In this document: positions 36,616 to 45,169 of the stretch, piece after piece
Position numbering within the stretch: the stretch's first letter is position 1
How the letters are laid out: every line of letters starts with the position of its first letter
Source of the DNA: an uncultured Muribaculaceae bacterium
GTDB lineage: Bacteria > Bacteroidota > Bacteroidia > Bacteroidales > Muribaculaceae
Assembly (NCBI GenBank): GCA_944321725.1
Contig: CALUMI010000003.1
Coordinates: forward strand, 1-64,000
DNA: 64,000 nt
Direction: 5' to 3'
Notes under the pieces: generated by a model
Databases searched by the model: none
Told to the model about the DNA's origin: nothing
The model's input: only the letters and a program-made list of their open reading frames with translations
Program-made: the position numbers and the translations under genes

Positions 36616-36634
36616 TTGGTTGTTATTTGTGTTG

Positions 36635-36692
36635 CAAATATAATATCGATAATTGGTAAAATGCAAATAAAATATTGTTAAATTACCAATTA
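36635..36692 (-). promoter_or_regulatory. cassette promoter with overlapping inverted repeat
   Basis: On the minus strand TTTG (plus 36664-36667) and TATATTTG (plus 36635-36642) are 21 bases apart. A 10-bp inverted repeat (TAATTGGTAA at 36650-36659, TTACCAATTA at 36683-36692) has one half between the two promoter boxes and the other just upstream. That is the position of a repressor operator. Confidence 0.6.
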
Positions 36693-36775
36693 ATTTCTGT
36701 TTTATTCCGAATCATTTGTTTTGCAGTCAATTTGCATGATTTCCTTTTAAACAGCGATTGTTGGTTCTTCAATCT

Positions 36776-37405
36776 TCAATAGTAACCGGTATCCTCAAAA
36801 GTGCCATTTTGGAAAGTCCATTCATAATAAAAGCCACGAAGATTTCTTGGTATCTTGACTTTGTTTAGAATAAGCTCACAAGACGGTTCGCCCAAAATTC
36901 CTGAAGCAGGTAAAATCCATTGTTTCATGTCATCGATGCGCCAAATATTCAAACAAATTCCTCCCATAGGATCTGCTTTGTCGTTGGATTTTACAGCTAT
37001 AATCAGCTCATCTGCCTTGTCGCCGTCAAAATCATATTGTCCGATTACATATTCATTGTCTATATACGGAAGGTGGATCTCCGGGTCGCTCATGTCAAGC
37101 CCTATATTCCCAAAGTCTAAATTCAGTACTGTTCGCCTGTTATTTTCATCCACAAGGCGGGCATCCATCCTGTTTTGGTTCATAAAAAGCAGGACATCCA
37201 ATTTCCTGCCGCAATCATAATGATACACGGCTCCCTCGTTGTATTCATCTCCTTTTTCTGAATAAAGGGTAAACCGGGTAAGACCCTCAATAAAGCACTT
37301 GGATTCCTCTGTTTCCGGTTCCATGCTTGTTTCTCCATGCTTTTCCATGGAGCACAAACCAAGCAAAAGGCATCCCGGCAAAATGTACAAAATTAACTTC
37401 TTCAT
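36776..37405 (-). CDS. exported hypothetical protein with a DxDGDxxDE repeat
   Basis: 209 residues. The N terminus (MKKLILYILPGCLLLGLCSMEK) is a signal sequence; Cys18 may be lipidated, although the preceding Leu is not a standard lipobox. One FG-GAP/VCBS-like calcium motif (YDFDGDKADELII) is seen near the middle. The rest is unrecognised. It lies alone between the cassette and the solo repeat block and may be a recent arrival. Confidence 0.6.
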   Translation of the reverse strand: MKKLILYILPGCLLLGLCSMEKHGETSMEPETEESKCFIEGLTRFTLYSEKGDEYNEGAVYHYDCGRKLDVLLFMNQNRMDARLVDENNRRTVLNLDFGNIGLDMSDPEIHLPYIDNEYVIGQYDFDGDKADELIIAVKSNDKADPMGGICLNIWRIDDMKQWILPASGILGEPSCELILNKVKIPRNLRGFYYEWTFQNGTFEDTGYY

Positions 37406-37558
37406 AGACTATATTATTTTATTGGTGCCCGCTAAAAACATGTGGCGGAGCCAACAAGCAAGTGTAACAAAGTTAGCGAAGAAATTTGAAGAAACAATTC
37501 TTGAGCGAGTCGAAAGTGGGTTTTTCACGAGGGCTGCGGACTCATCCGTAGATATACC

Positions 37559-37832
37559 ACTCGGATGCAAATCTAAGTTGGCTCTTTCGTAACTATTGCC
37601 TTATGTGGATGCAATGGCAGGTGAAAGAGTATCGTGGAAGATTCTCATTGGCAACCGCCTCTACGAGGCCGGGTGGCACAGTCACAACCACCCCAAGCCG
37701 CGCTTCGCTTGCTCGGGGTTACCAATCAGGAGCCTCCACGAGGCTCTACCATCTGCTGTCCTGTTGTTACCATATTGCACAATGCTACCTCCATGAGGCT
37801 CTTCCACCCGTCGCGGTTGCTGATGGGGCTCT
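37559..37832 (+). repeat. solo copy of the L-block and hairpin-repeat block
   Basis: 37559-37655 matches 19655-19757 and 37656-37832 matches 20561-20738. Hairpin cores are at 37658-37668, 37730-37746 (GAGCCTC-CAC-GAGGCTC) and 37788-37798. No transposase is present, so the block appears to have moved or been copied on its own. Confidence 0.78.
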
Positions 37833-37975
37833 CTCACCTCTCTTTTGCTAAATTATTCAAATCTATATCGTTTTATTTTTTATGTAAGCATAGTTTCTTT
37901 TGATAAGATAGGATGTGGTTCGGAGGAACTGAAGATTTGTTTCTGCCCTCTCCTTTCATTATCTTTGAATAAGAT

Positions 37976-38043
37976 AAGCTGTATCTCTGCAAAACAATTT
38001 CAAACAAGTTTGATTGTTCTGCACTCAATTTGCATTATCTTTG
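37976..38043 (+). repeat. dispersed promoter-bearing repeat, copy C (sufE)
   Basis: The inverted counterpart of 14789-14856, with about 58-60 of 68 positions shared. It ends in TATCTTTG (38036-38043), 27 bases before the sufE start. Confidence 0.75.
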
Positions 38044-38069
38044 TGCTTAAAGATGTAATTTTCCGGTTT

Positions 38070-38501
38070 ATGGCGACTATAAACGAGATTCAAGACGAAA
38101 TAATAGAAGAGTTCAGCGGTCTTACCGACTGGATGGACAAATATTCTTATATAATAGAGATGGGAAACGCTTTGCCGCCGCTCGACGAGAAATACAAGAC
38201 TCCCGACAATCTTATCGAGGGATGCCAAAGCCGTGTATGGGTTAATGCCACATACGCCGACGGTGTGATACGTTTCGACGCCGATAGCGACGCTATAATT
38301 GTGAAAGGCATAATTTCGATGCTTGTCAGAGTGCTGTCGGGGCAAACGCCATCGGCTATCCTCGACGCCAATCTCTATTTCATCGACGAGATTGGGCTGA
38401 AAGAGCATCTTTCGCCCACCCGCAGCAACGGTTTGCTCGCAATGGTGAAGCAGATTAAAATGTATGCTGTGGCGTATAAAGCAAAGGAGGAGCAGAAATG
38501 A
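38070..38501 (+). CDS. sufE: SufE family protein
   Basis: 143 residues from ATG 38070. SufE accepts sulfur from the SufS cysteine desulfurase for Fe-S cluster assembly. The active cysteine is in LIEGCQSRVWV, and the LLxMLVRVLSGQTP and LSPTRSNGL segments are family signatures. The frame open to 37845 runs through promoter copy C and is not used. The next gene overlaps its stop (ATGA). Confidence 0.93.
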   Translation: MATINEIQDEIIEEFSGLTDWMDKYSYIIEMGNALPPLDEKYKTPDNLIEGCQSRVWVNATYADGVIRFDADSDAIIVKGIISMLVRVLSGQTPSAILDANLYFIDEIGLKEHLSPTRSNGLLAMVKQIKMYAVAYKAKEEQK

Positions 38502-38965
38502 CAGGTGTTTTTAGAAACAAATGGGCTGTAGGCGTAATCGCTTTTTCGCTTGTCACAGTGCTTGCCTATATATTCTTGCCCCTTTTCAAGATTCCTGTTT
38601 TCGGTATCGACAACGGTTTGGGGTATATAAGAATAGTGTGGATGACCAAAGATGTTGCCAACATAGTGTCGTTCCTGTTGCCTTTTATCGGTGGCATAGG
38701 AGCTGCCGCATTCGTTTTCTCGAAAAGCCGCGAGCCGCATATCCTCTCTATAGCGTTCGCGCTGCTGCAAGTGATATTTTTCGCTTATTTCCTGATAAGG
38801 ATGAGTGTGTTTGTCAATAGCGGAATAACTGTTGGCGGCGACGGCCTTTCCGTGACTGATATAATCGGCGGAGGAGTGTGGGCAGGATTGCTTTCGTCGG
38901 TTTTGGCCGCTGTGTCGTCGGTGATGCTTGTTTTGTCTGACTATAAGAAAAGAAAAAATTACTAA
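38498..38965 (+). CDS. four-helix membrane protein of unknown function
   Basis: 155 residues with four predicted membrane helices (about 9-30, 45-70, 80-100 and 125-145). It overlaps sufE by 4 bases and precedes the POT transporter by 18, so it is probably part of the same operon. No family is recognised. Confidence 0.65.
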   Translation: MTGVFRNKWAVGVIAFSLVTVLAYIFLPLFKIPVFGIDNGLGYIRIVWMTKDVANIVSFLLPFIGGIGAAAFVFSKSREPHILSIAFALLQVIFFAYFLIRMSVFVNSGITVGGDGLSVTDIIGGGVWAGLLSSVLAAVSSVMLVLSDYKKRKNY

Positions 38966-38983
38966 CTAATAAATCATTATTCT

Positions 38984-40546
38984 ATGTTTAAAAACCATCC
39001 CAAAGGATTGATACCCGCCGCTCTTGCAAATATGGGGGAGCGTTTCGGGTACTATATCATGAATGCGGTTCTTACCCTGTTTCTATGCTCGAAATTCGGA
39101 CTCAGCGACGAGGCCGGCAGTTTGATTTATTCGTTCTTCTATGCGGGGATTTATGTGTTGAGCCTCGTGGGCGGATTTATTGCCGACCGCACGCAAAATT
39201 ATAAAGGCACGATTATCAACGGTTTAGTGATAATGTCGCTCGGCTATATAGTGCTTTCCATTCCTATCCTTTCTACGGAGGGCAATATCGGGTGGCTGCT
39301 TCCGCTCACATGTTTCGCTTTGCTGATGATTGCTTTTGGCAACGGCTTGTTCAAAGGCAATTTGCAGGCAATTGTAGGGCAGCTTTACGACAATTATGAG
39401 GCTGAGGCCGCGAAGAAAGGGACGGAAGCTCTTGCCTTGGCCAAGAGCCGCCGCGATTCGGGCTTCCAGATTTTCTATGTGTTTATCAACATAGGCGGGC
39501 TTATCGCTCCGTTTGTGGCTCCGCTGTTGCGTAATTGGTGGCTTAGCGCCAACAACATGGTCTATAATGCCGGATTGCCGGCTTTGTGCCATGAGTATAT
39601 AGAGAAAGGCTCGGCAATGGCTGCCGACTCGATGGCCAATCTTACGGAGCTTGTCGGAAAGGCGAGCACAGTGGCCGTTACCGATTTGGGCGCGTTCTGC
39701 ACCAATTATCTCGACGTTTTCAACACGGGTATCCACTATTCGTTTATAGCCTCGGTTGTGGCGATGCTTATTTCTTTGGTGATATTTGTGGCTACCAAGA
39801 AGATATTCCCAAATCCGGCAAAGAAAGAGGAGAAAGTTGCCGCTACTTACACACAGGAGGAGAAGATGCAGATGGCGAAAGAGATAAAGCAGCGCATGTA
39901 TGCCCTTTTCGCTGTGCTCGGCATCGTGATTTTCTTCTGGTTCTCATTCCACCAGAACGGCACCTCGCTCTCGCTCTTCGCGCGCGACTTTGTCAACACG
40001 TCGGTGATTCCGCCGGAAATATGGCAGGCTGTCAATCCGTTCTTCGTGATTGTGCTTACACCGTTTATCATGTTGCTGTTCGGCTCTTTGTCGCGTAGAG
40101 GCAAAGAGATATCCACTCCGCGCAAGATTGCCTACGGTATGGGCATCGCCGGATTGGCATATTTGTTCCTTGCTGTGTATTCGTGGGTGATGGGCTATCC
40201 GTCGGCAGAAATCTTCCGCGGATATGGCGACACCGTGCAGGATACGATGAAAGCCGGGCCGTGGGTGCTGATTGTGCTTTATTTCTTCCTTACGGTCGCC
40301 GAGTTGTTCATCTCTCCGCTCGGATTGTCGTTTGTGTCGAAAGTGGCTCCTAAGAACATGCTGGGATTGTGCCAGGGATTGTGGCTTGGAGCGACGGCAG
40401 TGGGCAATCTTCTGCTTTGGATAGGCCCGTTGATGTACAACGCATGGTCGATATGGCAATGTTGGACTGTGTTCTTTGTCGTGTGCCTGATTTCAATGGG
40501 CGTAATGTTCGGAATGGTCAAATGGCTTGAACGCGTGGCTAAATAA
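38984..40546 (+). CDS. proton-dependent oligopeptide transporter (POT/PTR)
   Basis: 520 residues, about 12 or more membrane helices. The POT signature MGERFGYYIM near residue 17 contains the conserved ExxERF-like motif in the form GERFGYY, and GGFIADR follows the next helix pair. It imports di- and tripeptides with protons across the inner membrane. Complete. A hairpin follows its stop. Confidence 0.9.
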   Translation: MFKNHPKGLIPAALANMGERFGYYIMNAVLTLFLCSKFGLSDEAGSLIYSFFYAGIYVLSLVGGFIADRTQNYKGTIINGLVIMSLGYIVLSIPILSTEGNIGWLLPLTCFALLMIAFGNGLFKGNLQAIVGQLYDNYEAEAAKKGTEALALAKSRRDSGFQIFYVFINIGGLIAPFVAPLLRNWWLSANNMVYNAGLPALCHEYIEKGSAMAADSMANLTELVGKASTVAVTDLGAFCTNYLDVFNTGIHYSFIASVVAMLISLVIFVATKKIFPNPAKKEEKVAATYTQEEKMQMAKEIKQRMYALFAVLGIVIFFWFSFHQNGTSLSLFARDFVNTSVIPPEIWQAVNPFFVIVLTPFIMLLFGSLSRRGKEISTPRKIAYGMGIAGLAYLFLAVYSWVMGYPSAEIFRGYGDTVQDTMKAGPWVLIVLYFFLTVAELFISPLGLSFVSKVAPKNMLGLCQGLWLGATAVGNLLLWIGPLMYNAWSIWQCWTVFFVVCLISMGVMFGMVKWLERVAK

Positions 40547-40575
40547 TCTGCTGCGGCAGTGACATACAATTTAAA

Positions 40576-40620
40576 GCTATGGCCGCCGTGTCTGCACTAT
40601 AGCAGCATGGCGGCCATGCT
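40576..40620. terminator. hairpin after the POT transporter
   Basis: ATGGCCGCC (40579-40587) pairs with GGCGGCCAT (40609-40617). There is only a weak U-run. Confidence 0.6.
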
Positions 40621-40727
40621 GCATTTCTCCGGTCAATGAGATGGTGTGCCAACCTGTTTAATCATAAATAATTTGCAAAAATAATAGTAGTACGAGGCCA
40701 ATTATTTTTAGCGTATGCCAATAATTA

Positions 40728-40759
40728 TTTGTAAAGGCAAGAAAAGATGTTTATTTTTG
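40728..40759 (+). promoter_or_regulatory. promoter of the outer membrane protein gene
   Basis: TTTG (40728-40731) and TATTTTTG (40752-40759) are separated by 20 bases, 22 bases before the start. Confidence 0.75.
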
Positions 40760-40781
40760 TGAAAACGTTAAAAATCTTTTT

Positions 40782-41435
40782 ATGAAAAAACTACTGTTAT
40801 TATCGTTGGTGCTGCTTTGTGCGGCGTTTGTGGCTTATCCGGTGGATTTTAAATTCGGTGTGAAAGTTGGCGCGACAATCTCTTCTGTGAGCAACAAGGA
40901 AGCAATAAATCCCAACAACTACCTTTTCGCGGAACCTTTTCTCGATGCCAACTCTGTCACGTTTACAGGCGGGCTTATTTCGCAAATTGATTTGTGGAAA
41001 GGCTTCGGTGTGGATCCGGAGCTGATGTTTCAGGCTGTTTCCTCAAAATTCAACCATAACGCCATCGTTGAAAGGCTGGCTTATGAGGAGCTTTCTAAAA
41101 TCGATGAAAAAAAGTACAGCACATACAACTTTGCCCTGCCTGTGATGTTGCGCTACAAGTTTGATTTTGGCAACGGCCTTTTTTCTCCGAAAATTTTCAC
41201 CGGACCGGTGATTTCGTTCAGATTGCAGAACAGTTATACCGTTTCGATGCGTTCGCCTGTGGTGCAGTTCGATTGGCGTGCTGGTATAGGGTTTATTCTC
41301 AATAAAAAATTTGAGGTTTCGGGCAGTTATAATGTGGGATTGACTAATTTTGCGGAATATTTCTCGATGGTCACAAGGCCTGAAATTCGCAACAGGGCTT
41401 ATTATTGGGCTGTCGGTTTGGGTTATTATTTTTAA
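40782..41435 (+). CDS. outer membrane beta-barrel protein (PorT-like)
   Basis: 217 residues with a signal peptide (MKKLLLLSLVLLCAAFVAYP). The mature part begins FKFGVKVGATISSV, the start of the outer-membrane beta-barrel family common in Bacteroidetes, and ends AVGLGYYF with a terminal aromatic. The function is unknown. It may be cotranscribed with map, which starts 4 bases later. Confidence 0.8.
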   Translation: MKKLLLLSLVLLCAAFVAYPVDFKFGVKVGATISSVSNKEAINPNNYLFAEPFLDANSVTFTGGLISQIDLWKGFGVDPELMFQAVSSKFNHNAIVERLAYEELSKIDEKKYSTYNFALPVMLRYKFDFGNGLFSPKIFTGPVISFRLQNSYTVSMRSPVVQFDWRAGIGFILNKKFEVSGSYNVGLTNFAEYFSMVTRPEIRNRAYYWAVGLGYYF

Positions 41436-41439
41436 TTGA

Positions 41440-42294
41440 ATGGCAGCATACAGAAGAAATTGGATTGTGCCGCGTGGGGCGGAGCTTACAGACATGGACC
41501 GCAAAGTGCTGTACTATCAGGAGAGGGGATGTCTTGTGCCCTCGCGAAAGCTGATAAAGACACCGGAGCAAATCGAGGGTATCCGCCGCAGCGGAAAAGT
41601 GAATACCGGAGTGCTCGACCTTGTCGCAAGAGAGATACACGCCGGAATGAGCACGGCTGAAATCGACAGGCTCGTCTATGACTATACCGTTGCGCATGGG
41701 GCCATACCCGCACCGCTCAACTATGAGGGTTTCCCGAAGAGTGTGTGCACGTCGGTCAATGAGGTGGTGTGTCACGGCATACCTTCGGAAGATGAGATAT
41801 TGGAGGAGGGAGATATAATCAATGTGGATGTTTCCACCATTCTCGACGGGTATTATTCCGACGCGTCGCGCATGTTTATAATCGGCAAGACCACTCCTGA
41901 GAAAGAAAAACTTGTGCGTGTGGCGAAAGAGTGCCTTGAGATTGGGATGCAAGTCGCCAAGCCGTATTGTTTTGTGGGCGATATCGGACATGCCATTGAG
42001 CGGCACGCCAAGAAAAACGGGTTCTCGGTGGTGCGCGACCTTTGCGGGCACGGAGTGGGGCTGGAGTTTCATGAGGAGCCCGATGTGTTGCATTTCGGGA
42101 AAAAAGGCACGGGGATGCTTCTCGTCCCGGGTATGGTGTTTACCATCGAGCCGATGATTAACATGGGGACGTGGAAAGTGTTTGTCGATTCCGACGACGA
42201 TTGGACGGTCGTTACCGACGATGAGCTGCCTTCGGCCCAATGGGAGCATACATTTCTGATGACCGAGAAAGGCGTGCAGATACTCACGTATTGA
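41440..42294 (+). CDS. map: type I methionine aminopeptidase with N-terminal extension
   Basis: 284 residues. It removes the initiator methionine from new proteins. The five metal ligands are present (Asp in NVDVSTILDGYYSDASRMF, His in GHGVGLEFHE, Glu in FTIEPMI and EHTFL) and the substrate-side His is in EVVCHGIP. About 40 residues before the catalytic domain are extra compared with the shortest type I enzymes and have no zinc-finger cysteines. Confidence 0.95.
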   Translation: MAAYRRNWIVPRGAELTDMDRKVLYYQERGCLVPSRKLIKTPEQIEGIRRSGKVNTGVLDLVAREIHAGMSTAEIDRLVYDYTVAHGAIPAPLNYEGFPKSVCTSVNEVVCHGIPSEDEILEEGDIINVDVSTILDGYYSDASRMFIIGKTTPEKEKLVRVAKECLEIGMQVAKPYCFVGDIGHAIERHAKKNGFSVVRDLCGHGVGLEFHEEPDVLHFGKKGTGMLLVPGMVFTIEPMINMGTWKVFVDSDDDWTVVTDDELPSAQWEHTFLMTEKGVQILTY

Positions 42295-42362
42295 TTTGCC
42301 GCGCGTGAATAAACATTTGCGCGTTATGATTGTTTTACCTGTATCGGATACATAAAACATAT

Positions 42363-43331
42363 ATGGAGCTTGGGAAGAAAATAGGAATGGTGGCGGCTGC
42401 TGCGGCAACAGTGGGAGTGGCATTGTTTGCCGTGTCGAAGATTAAGCCTGACATAAGGAAAAGCACATACCCGTTTGCTATGAAAGACGGGACAATACTC
42501 TATTTGGACAAATATGAGGCGGAAAATTGGCTTCATCGCCGCCGTCCGGTGCTGATTTTTGCTTACGGCGGCTCGTTTGTGCGCGGTCGCCGCGACAAGC
42601 CGCAGTATGTCGATTTCATGAATTTCTTTGCGAGGAAAGGTTATGTGGCCATAATAATCGACTATCGCAAGCATCTGCGCCATATCGCCCCGGAGCGTAA
42701 GAAAAGCACGTTGGGCTTTCTTGGCGCGCTCAATGAGGCCATCGATTTCGCTTCGGAGGACTTTGCCGACGCCACCGCCTTTGTCGTGGAGCACGCCGAT
42801 GAGTGGGGTATCGATGTCGACAATATCATAGCTTGCGGCTCAAGTGCCGGAGCCATAACCGCGCTTCAGACGGAATACGCTATTTGCAACGGGCTGCCCG
42901 TCGCGTCCCGGCTTCCGGAGGGGTTCAACTATGCCGGCGTAATGTCGTTCGCCGGGGCGATTGCCGACAAGTCGCTTCCCGTGTGGAAGAAAAGGCCGTG
43001 CCCGATATTGATGTTTCATGGCGACGCCGACAGGCAGGTGCCGTTCTCTCAGGCAGCCATACGCGGCGTGGGCGGATTATGGGGCTCCACTTCGATTGCC
43101 GCCTCATTGAAAGCGGCGCGCGCACCTTACTATTTCTATATTGTCAACAATGCGAGCCATGAGGTTTGCAAAACGCCGATGTGGCTCTACCGTAAAGTGA
43201 TTTCCGAGTTTCTCGACAAATTGGTGCGCCGCCATAAGCGCGTGCGCATCACCTCTCAGGATTTCCATTCCAAAGAAACCGGAGTGCAAAAAGATTTCGG
43301 TCTGAAGGACTATATCATCAACAACATGTAG
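42363..43331 (+). CDS. alpha/beta hydrolase (esterase/acetylxylan-esterase-like)
   Basis: 322 residues from ATG 42363. A hydrophobic N-terminal helix (MVAAAAATVGVALFAVS) could be an uncleaved anchor or signal. The oxyanion loop is YGGSF, the nucleophile elbow CGSSAGA, and the acid and base lie in FHGDADRQVPF and NNASHEV. The fold and motifs are those of carboxylesterases of the BD-FAE/hormone-sensitive-lipase kind. The substrate is unknown. It is on the same strand as map, with 68 bases between. Confidence 0.85.
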   Translation: MELGKKIGMVAAAAATVGVALFAVSKIKPDIRKSTYPFAMKDGTILYLDKYEAENWLHRRRPVLIFAYGGSFVRGRRDKPQYVDFMNFFARKGYVAIIIDYRKHLRHIAPERKKSTLGFLGALNEAIDFASEDFADATAFVVEHADEWGIDVDNIIACGSSAGAITALQTEYAICNGLPVASRLPEGFNYAGVMSFAGAIADKSLPVWKKRPCPILMFHGDADRQVPFSQAAIRGVGGLWGSTSIAASLKAARAPYYFYIVNNASHEVCKTPMWLYRKVISEFLDKLVRRHKRVRITSQDFHSKETGVQKDFGLKDYIINNM

Positions 43332-43388
43332 CCGCTTTTTGCGGTTGTCGCCGGGCGGCGGCAGCGTGAAATAAAGGCTTGAGGGCTG

Positions 43389-43459
43389 ACAGTTTGGGGG
43401 TTGTGACTATTTGGCACTCCGTTGTGACTGTTTGGCAATCATTGGCTTTGCACGTTTGG
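43389..43459. promoter_or_regulatory. direct repeats upstream of the small peptide gene
   Basis: TTGTGACTATTTGGCA (43401-43416) and TTGTGACTGTTTGGCA (43422-43437) repeat with a 21-base period, two helical turns. Further related 9-mers are ACAGTTTGG (43389-43397) and CACGTTTGG (43451-43459). This resembles the paired sites of LytTR-type response regulators. No such regulator gene is in the window. Confidence 0.45.
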
Positions 43460-43489
43460 CGCGTGTGATATGTTTTGTCTATACCTTTG
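43455..43489 (+). promoter_or_regulatory. promoter candidate of the small peptide gene
   Basis: TACCTTTG (43482-43489) is a good -7 box, 31 bases before the start codon. TTTG at 43455-43458 is 23 bases upstream, slightly too far, so an activator binding the repeats just upstream would make sense. Confidence 0.55.
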
Positions 43490-43519
43490 TAATCTGAATC
43501 AAGATAGGAGATTATAGAT

Positions 43520-43741
43520 ATGGAAAAAAGCAAAGTAAGGAAAGCATATCATCGTCCTGTTGTCAAGGTTGTTGAGTGGGATTTCAATGAGTCAATATGC
43601 GCCACGCCCTACGTGGCAAGTCCGTGTATCAACATAGACAATGGAAATGAAACGATAAGAATCGACCACCGCGCGAGCTATGGAAGAGATCATATAGAGT
43701 GGACAGACTGGCGTTCGGGTGGAAGTGTTGACAATAATTAA
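43520..43741 (+). CDS. 73-residue peptide, candidate substrate of the export system
   Basis: No signal peptide. The N-terminal half (KAYHRPVVKVVEWDFNE) resembles the leader-like K-Y-x-x-P-x-V-x-V-V-E motif of small Bacteroidales peptides. It is followed by a Cys-containing stretch (SICATPYVASPCINID) and a polar, Gly- and Asn-rich C terminus. It has its own promoter and is followed after 5 bases by a lipoprotein gene, with a PqqD-like gene and an S26-ABC exporter nearby. I infer that it may be a modified and exported peptide; there is no direct proof. Confidence 0.6.
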   Translation: MEKSKVRKAYHRPVVKVVEWDFNESICATPYVASPCINIDNGNETIRIDHRASYGRDHIEWTDWRSGGSVDNN

Positions 43742-43746
43742 ACGGC

Positions 43747-45027
43747 ATGGCGATTATGAAAGCGAAAATATTCAACGGCTTGTTGGCTGTAATGATGGTT
43801 GCCGGCTTTTTGTCGTGTTCCGATGAGAGCAATGAGATAGGGAAGGTTCCTTCGGCAAAGCCGGGAGTTTATTCTATGGATATAACTGTGTCGGCCGCTA
43901 ACGGCGATGGCTCTGATGCCAACATCTCATCCACGAGGGGTCTTGACCCTGATGGCGGAGTTTTTACGGAGGATTATCCGTATGACTATATATATGTGCA
44001 TTCCGATGACAATTATGAGGACGACCGTCATCAGGTGCTTAAAGTGCCTTTGAAAGAGGTAGAGTTTTGCGGCGATTGCCGCGGCATCCATTTGGAGTGC
44101 GAGGTGATGGACGATGGCAACGGATATACGATAAGCAACGAGGCCGGCGAATCGATTCATTTGAATGACGACCAAAGCGTGTATTTCTCCACCATACCGA
44201 CTCCTTTTTGGGAAGCCACAGTGGCAACTACTCCCACTCCGGTCAGCCTTAGTGATGTGTTTGTCGATGATCCGGACGTTAATCTCGAATTGCTGAGAAG
44301 TAAGGAGGACTATTCGAAAGACGAGTTGGTGGCTCTTTTGCAAGAAATGGCGCCTGTAATCACTTTGGCGAGGCACTGCACCGGATTCCGTGTGTATTTC
44401 ATGTTTACCAATGTAAGGTCAGAGGGTTCTACAAGCAATATGATAGATGAATATGAATGGGCAGACAATATGAATGGCTATTCTCCGTACAACTTTTATA
44501 TAAAGTTGTATTTTGGACCTAATTTCGCCCATAAATATGATATGCTCAACAACAGTGTTGTAACTAATGATGTCGAGGGAGGATATTATGCCACAAACAA
44601 TCAGACTTATCAGCCGTTTGAATATATGGAATATGATTTTACGGGCGGTTCCTCTTCCTCTAAAGGGCATTATTGGGGATACGGATATTTGACAGATGAC
44701 AATAAATATCTTTTGTCGCCTTTGAATAGCAATATTCCTGCTGAGGAATTCAGCCTGTATGCTTTTGTGAAGTTCAGCACGGTGGCGAATAACACTGACG
44801 CGGAGTTCCTTTCGAGTGACGCAGGCTCTAAGTATTTCCAAGCAACGATACCGGGCATGACGTTGGAACTCAACAGAGTACACTTTATTATATTGGCATT
44901 CCATTATGAGGACCTTAAGGCATTCTTGCCGGGTGAGGACGCTTCAGGCGTATCGACCCGTGCAGCAGGCGCGTGGGACGCTCCGCAGAAGATTGACATA
45001 AAGCCTTATAAGGTGATAGTAAAGTGA
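43747..45027 (+). CDS. large lipoprotein of unknown function (fimbrillin-like setting)
   Basis: 426 residues. The signal peptide ends in the lipobox LSC (GFLSCSD). The mature part starts with a region like Bacteroidales fimbrillin-family lipoproteins (KPGVYSMDITVSAANG), is acidic and ends KIDIKPYKVIVK. No catalytic motif is seen. It is 5 bases after the peptide gene, so the pair is cotranscribed. It ends in a strong terminator. It may be an immunity, receptor or surface component; this is not established. Confidence 0.65.
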   Translation: MAIMKAKIFNGLLAVMMVAGFLSCSDESNEIGKVPSAKPGVYSMDITVSAANGDGSDANISSTRGLDPDGGVFTEDYPYDYIYVHSDDNYEDDRHQVLKVPLKEVEFCGDCRGIHLECEVMDDGNGYTISNEAGESIHLNDDQSVYFSTIPTPFWEATVATTPTPVSLSDVFVDDPDVNLELLRSKEDYSKDELVALLQEMAPVITLARHCTGFRVYFMFTNVRSEGSTSNMIDEYEWADNMNGYSPYNFYIKLYFGPNFAHKYDMLNNSVVTNDVEGGYYATNNQTYQPFEYMEYDFTGGSSSSKGHYWGYGYLTDDNKYLLSPLNSNIPAEEFSLYAFVKFSTVANNTDAEFLSSDAGSKYFQATIPGMTLELNRVHFIILAFHYEDLKAFLPGEDASGVSTRAAGAWDAPQKIDIKPYKVIVK

Positions 45028-45068
45028 TGTTTGTGAATGTGACAGATAGATATGATTGAGATAATTCG

Positions 45069-45118
45069 TCCCCTGTTTGCGTAGAGTTGCCGGCTCTGCA
45101 TATTACAGGGGATTTTTG
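45069..45118 (+). terminator. terminator after the lipoprotein gene
   Basis: TCCCCTGT (45069-45076) pairs with ACAGGGGA (45105-45112) and is followed by TTTTT. An inner AGAG/CTCT stem extends it. Confidence 0.75.
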
Positions 45119-45169
45119 AGCTGAAAAGAATGGAATTACGTTTATAAGGGGATCTCATTGGTCGGAAAT

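Larger units (their letters stand above)
37406..38069. other. intergenic region with solo repeat block and sufE promoter
   Basis: No gene is seen in these 664 bases. They hold the solo L-block plus hairpin-repeat block (37559-37832), an extra TATCTTTG-like box near 37958-37966 and promoter repeat copy C (37976-38043). Short ORFs here come from repeat sequence. Confidence 0.65.

Noticed and set aside
37596-37903. Several short plus-strand ORFs with shared PRFACSGLPIRS-type sequence
   Set aside because: The same strings appear at 20.5 kb because both come from the hairpin-repeat block; they are repeat artefacts, not genes.
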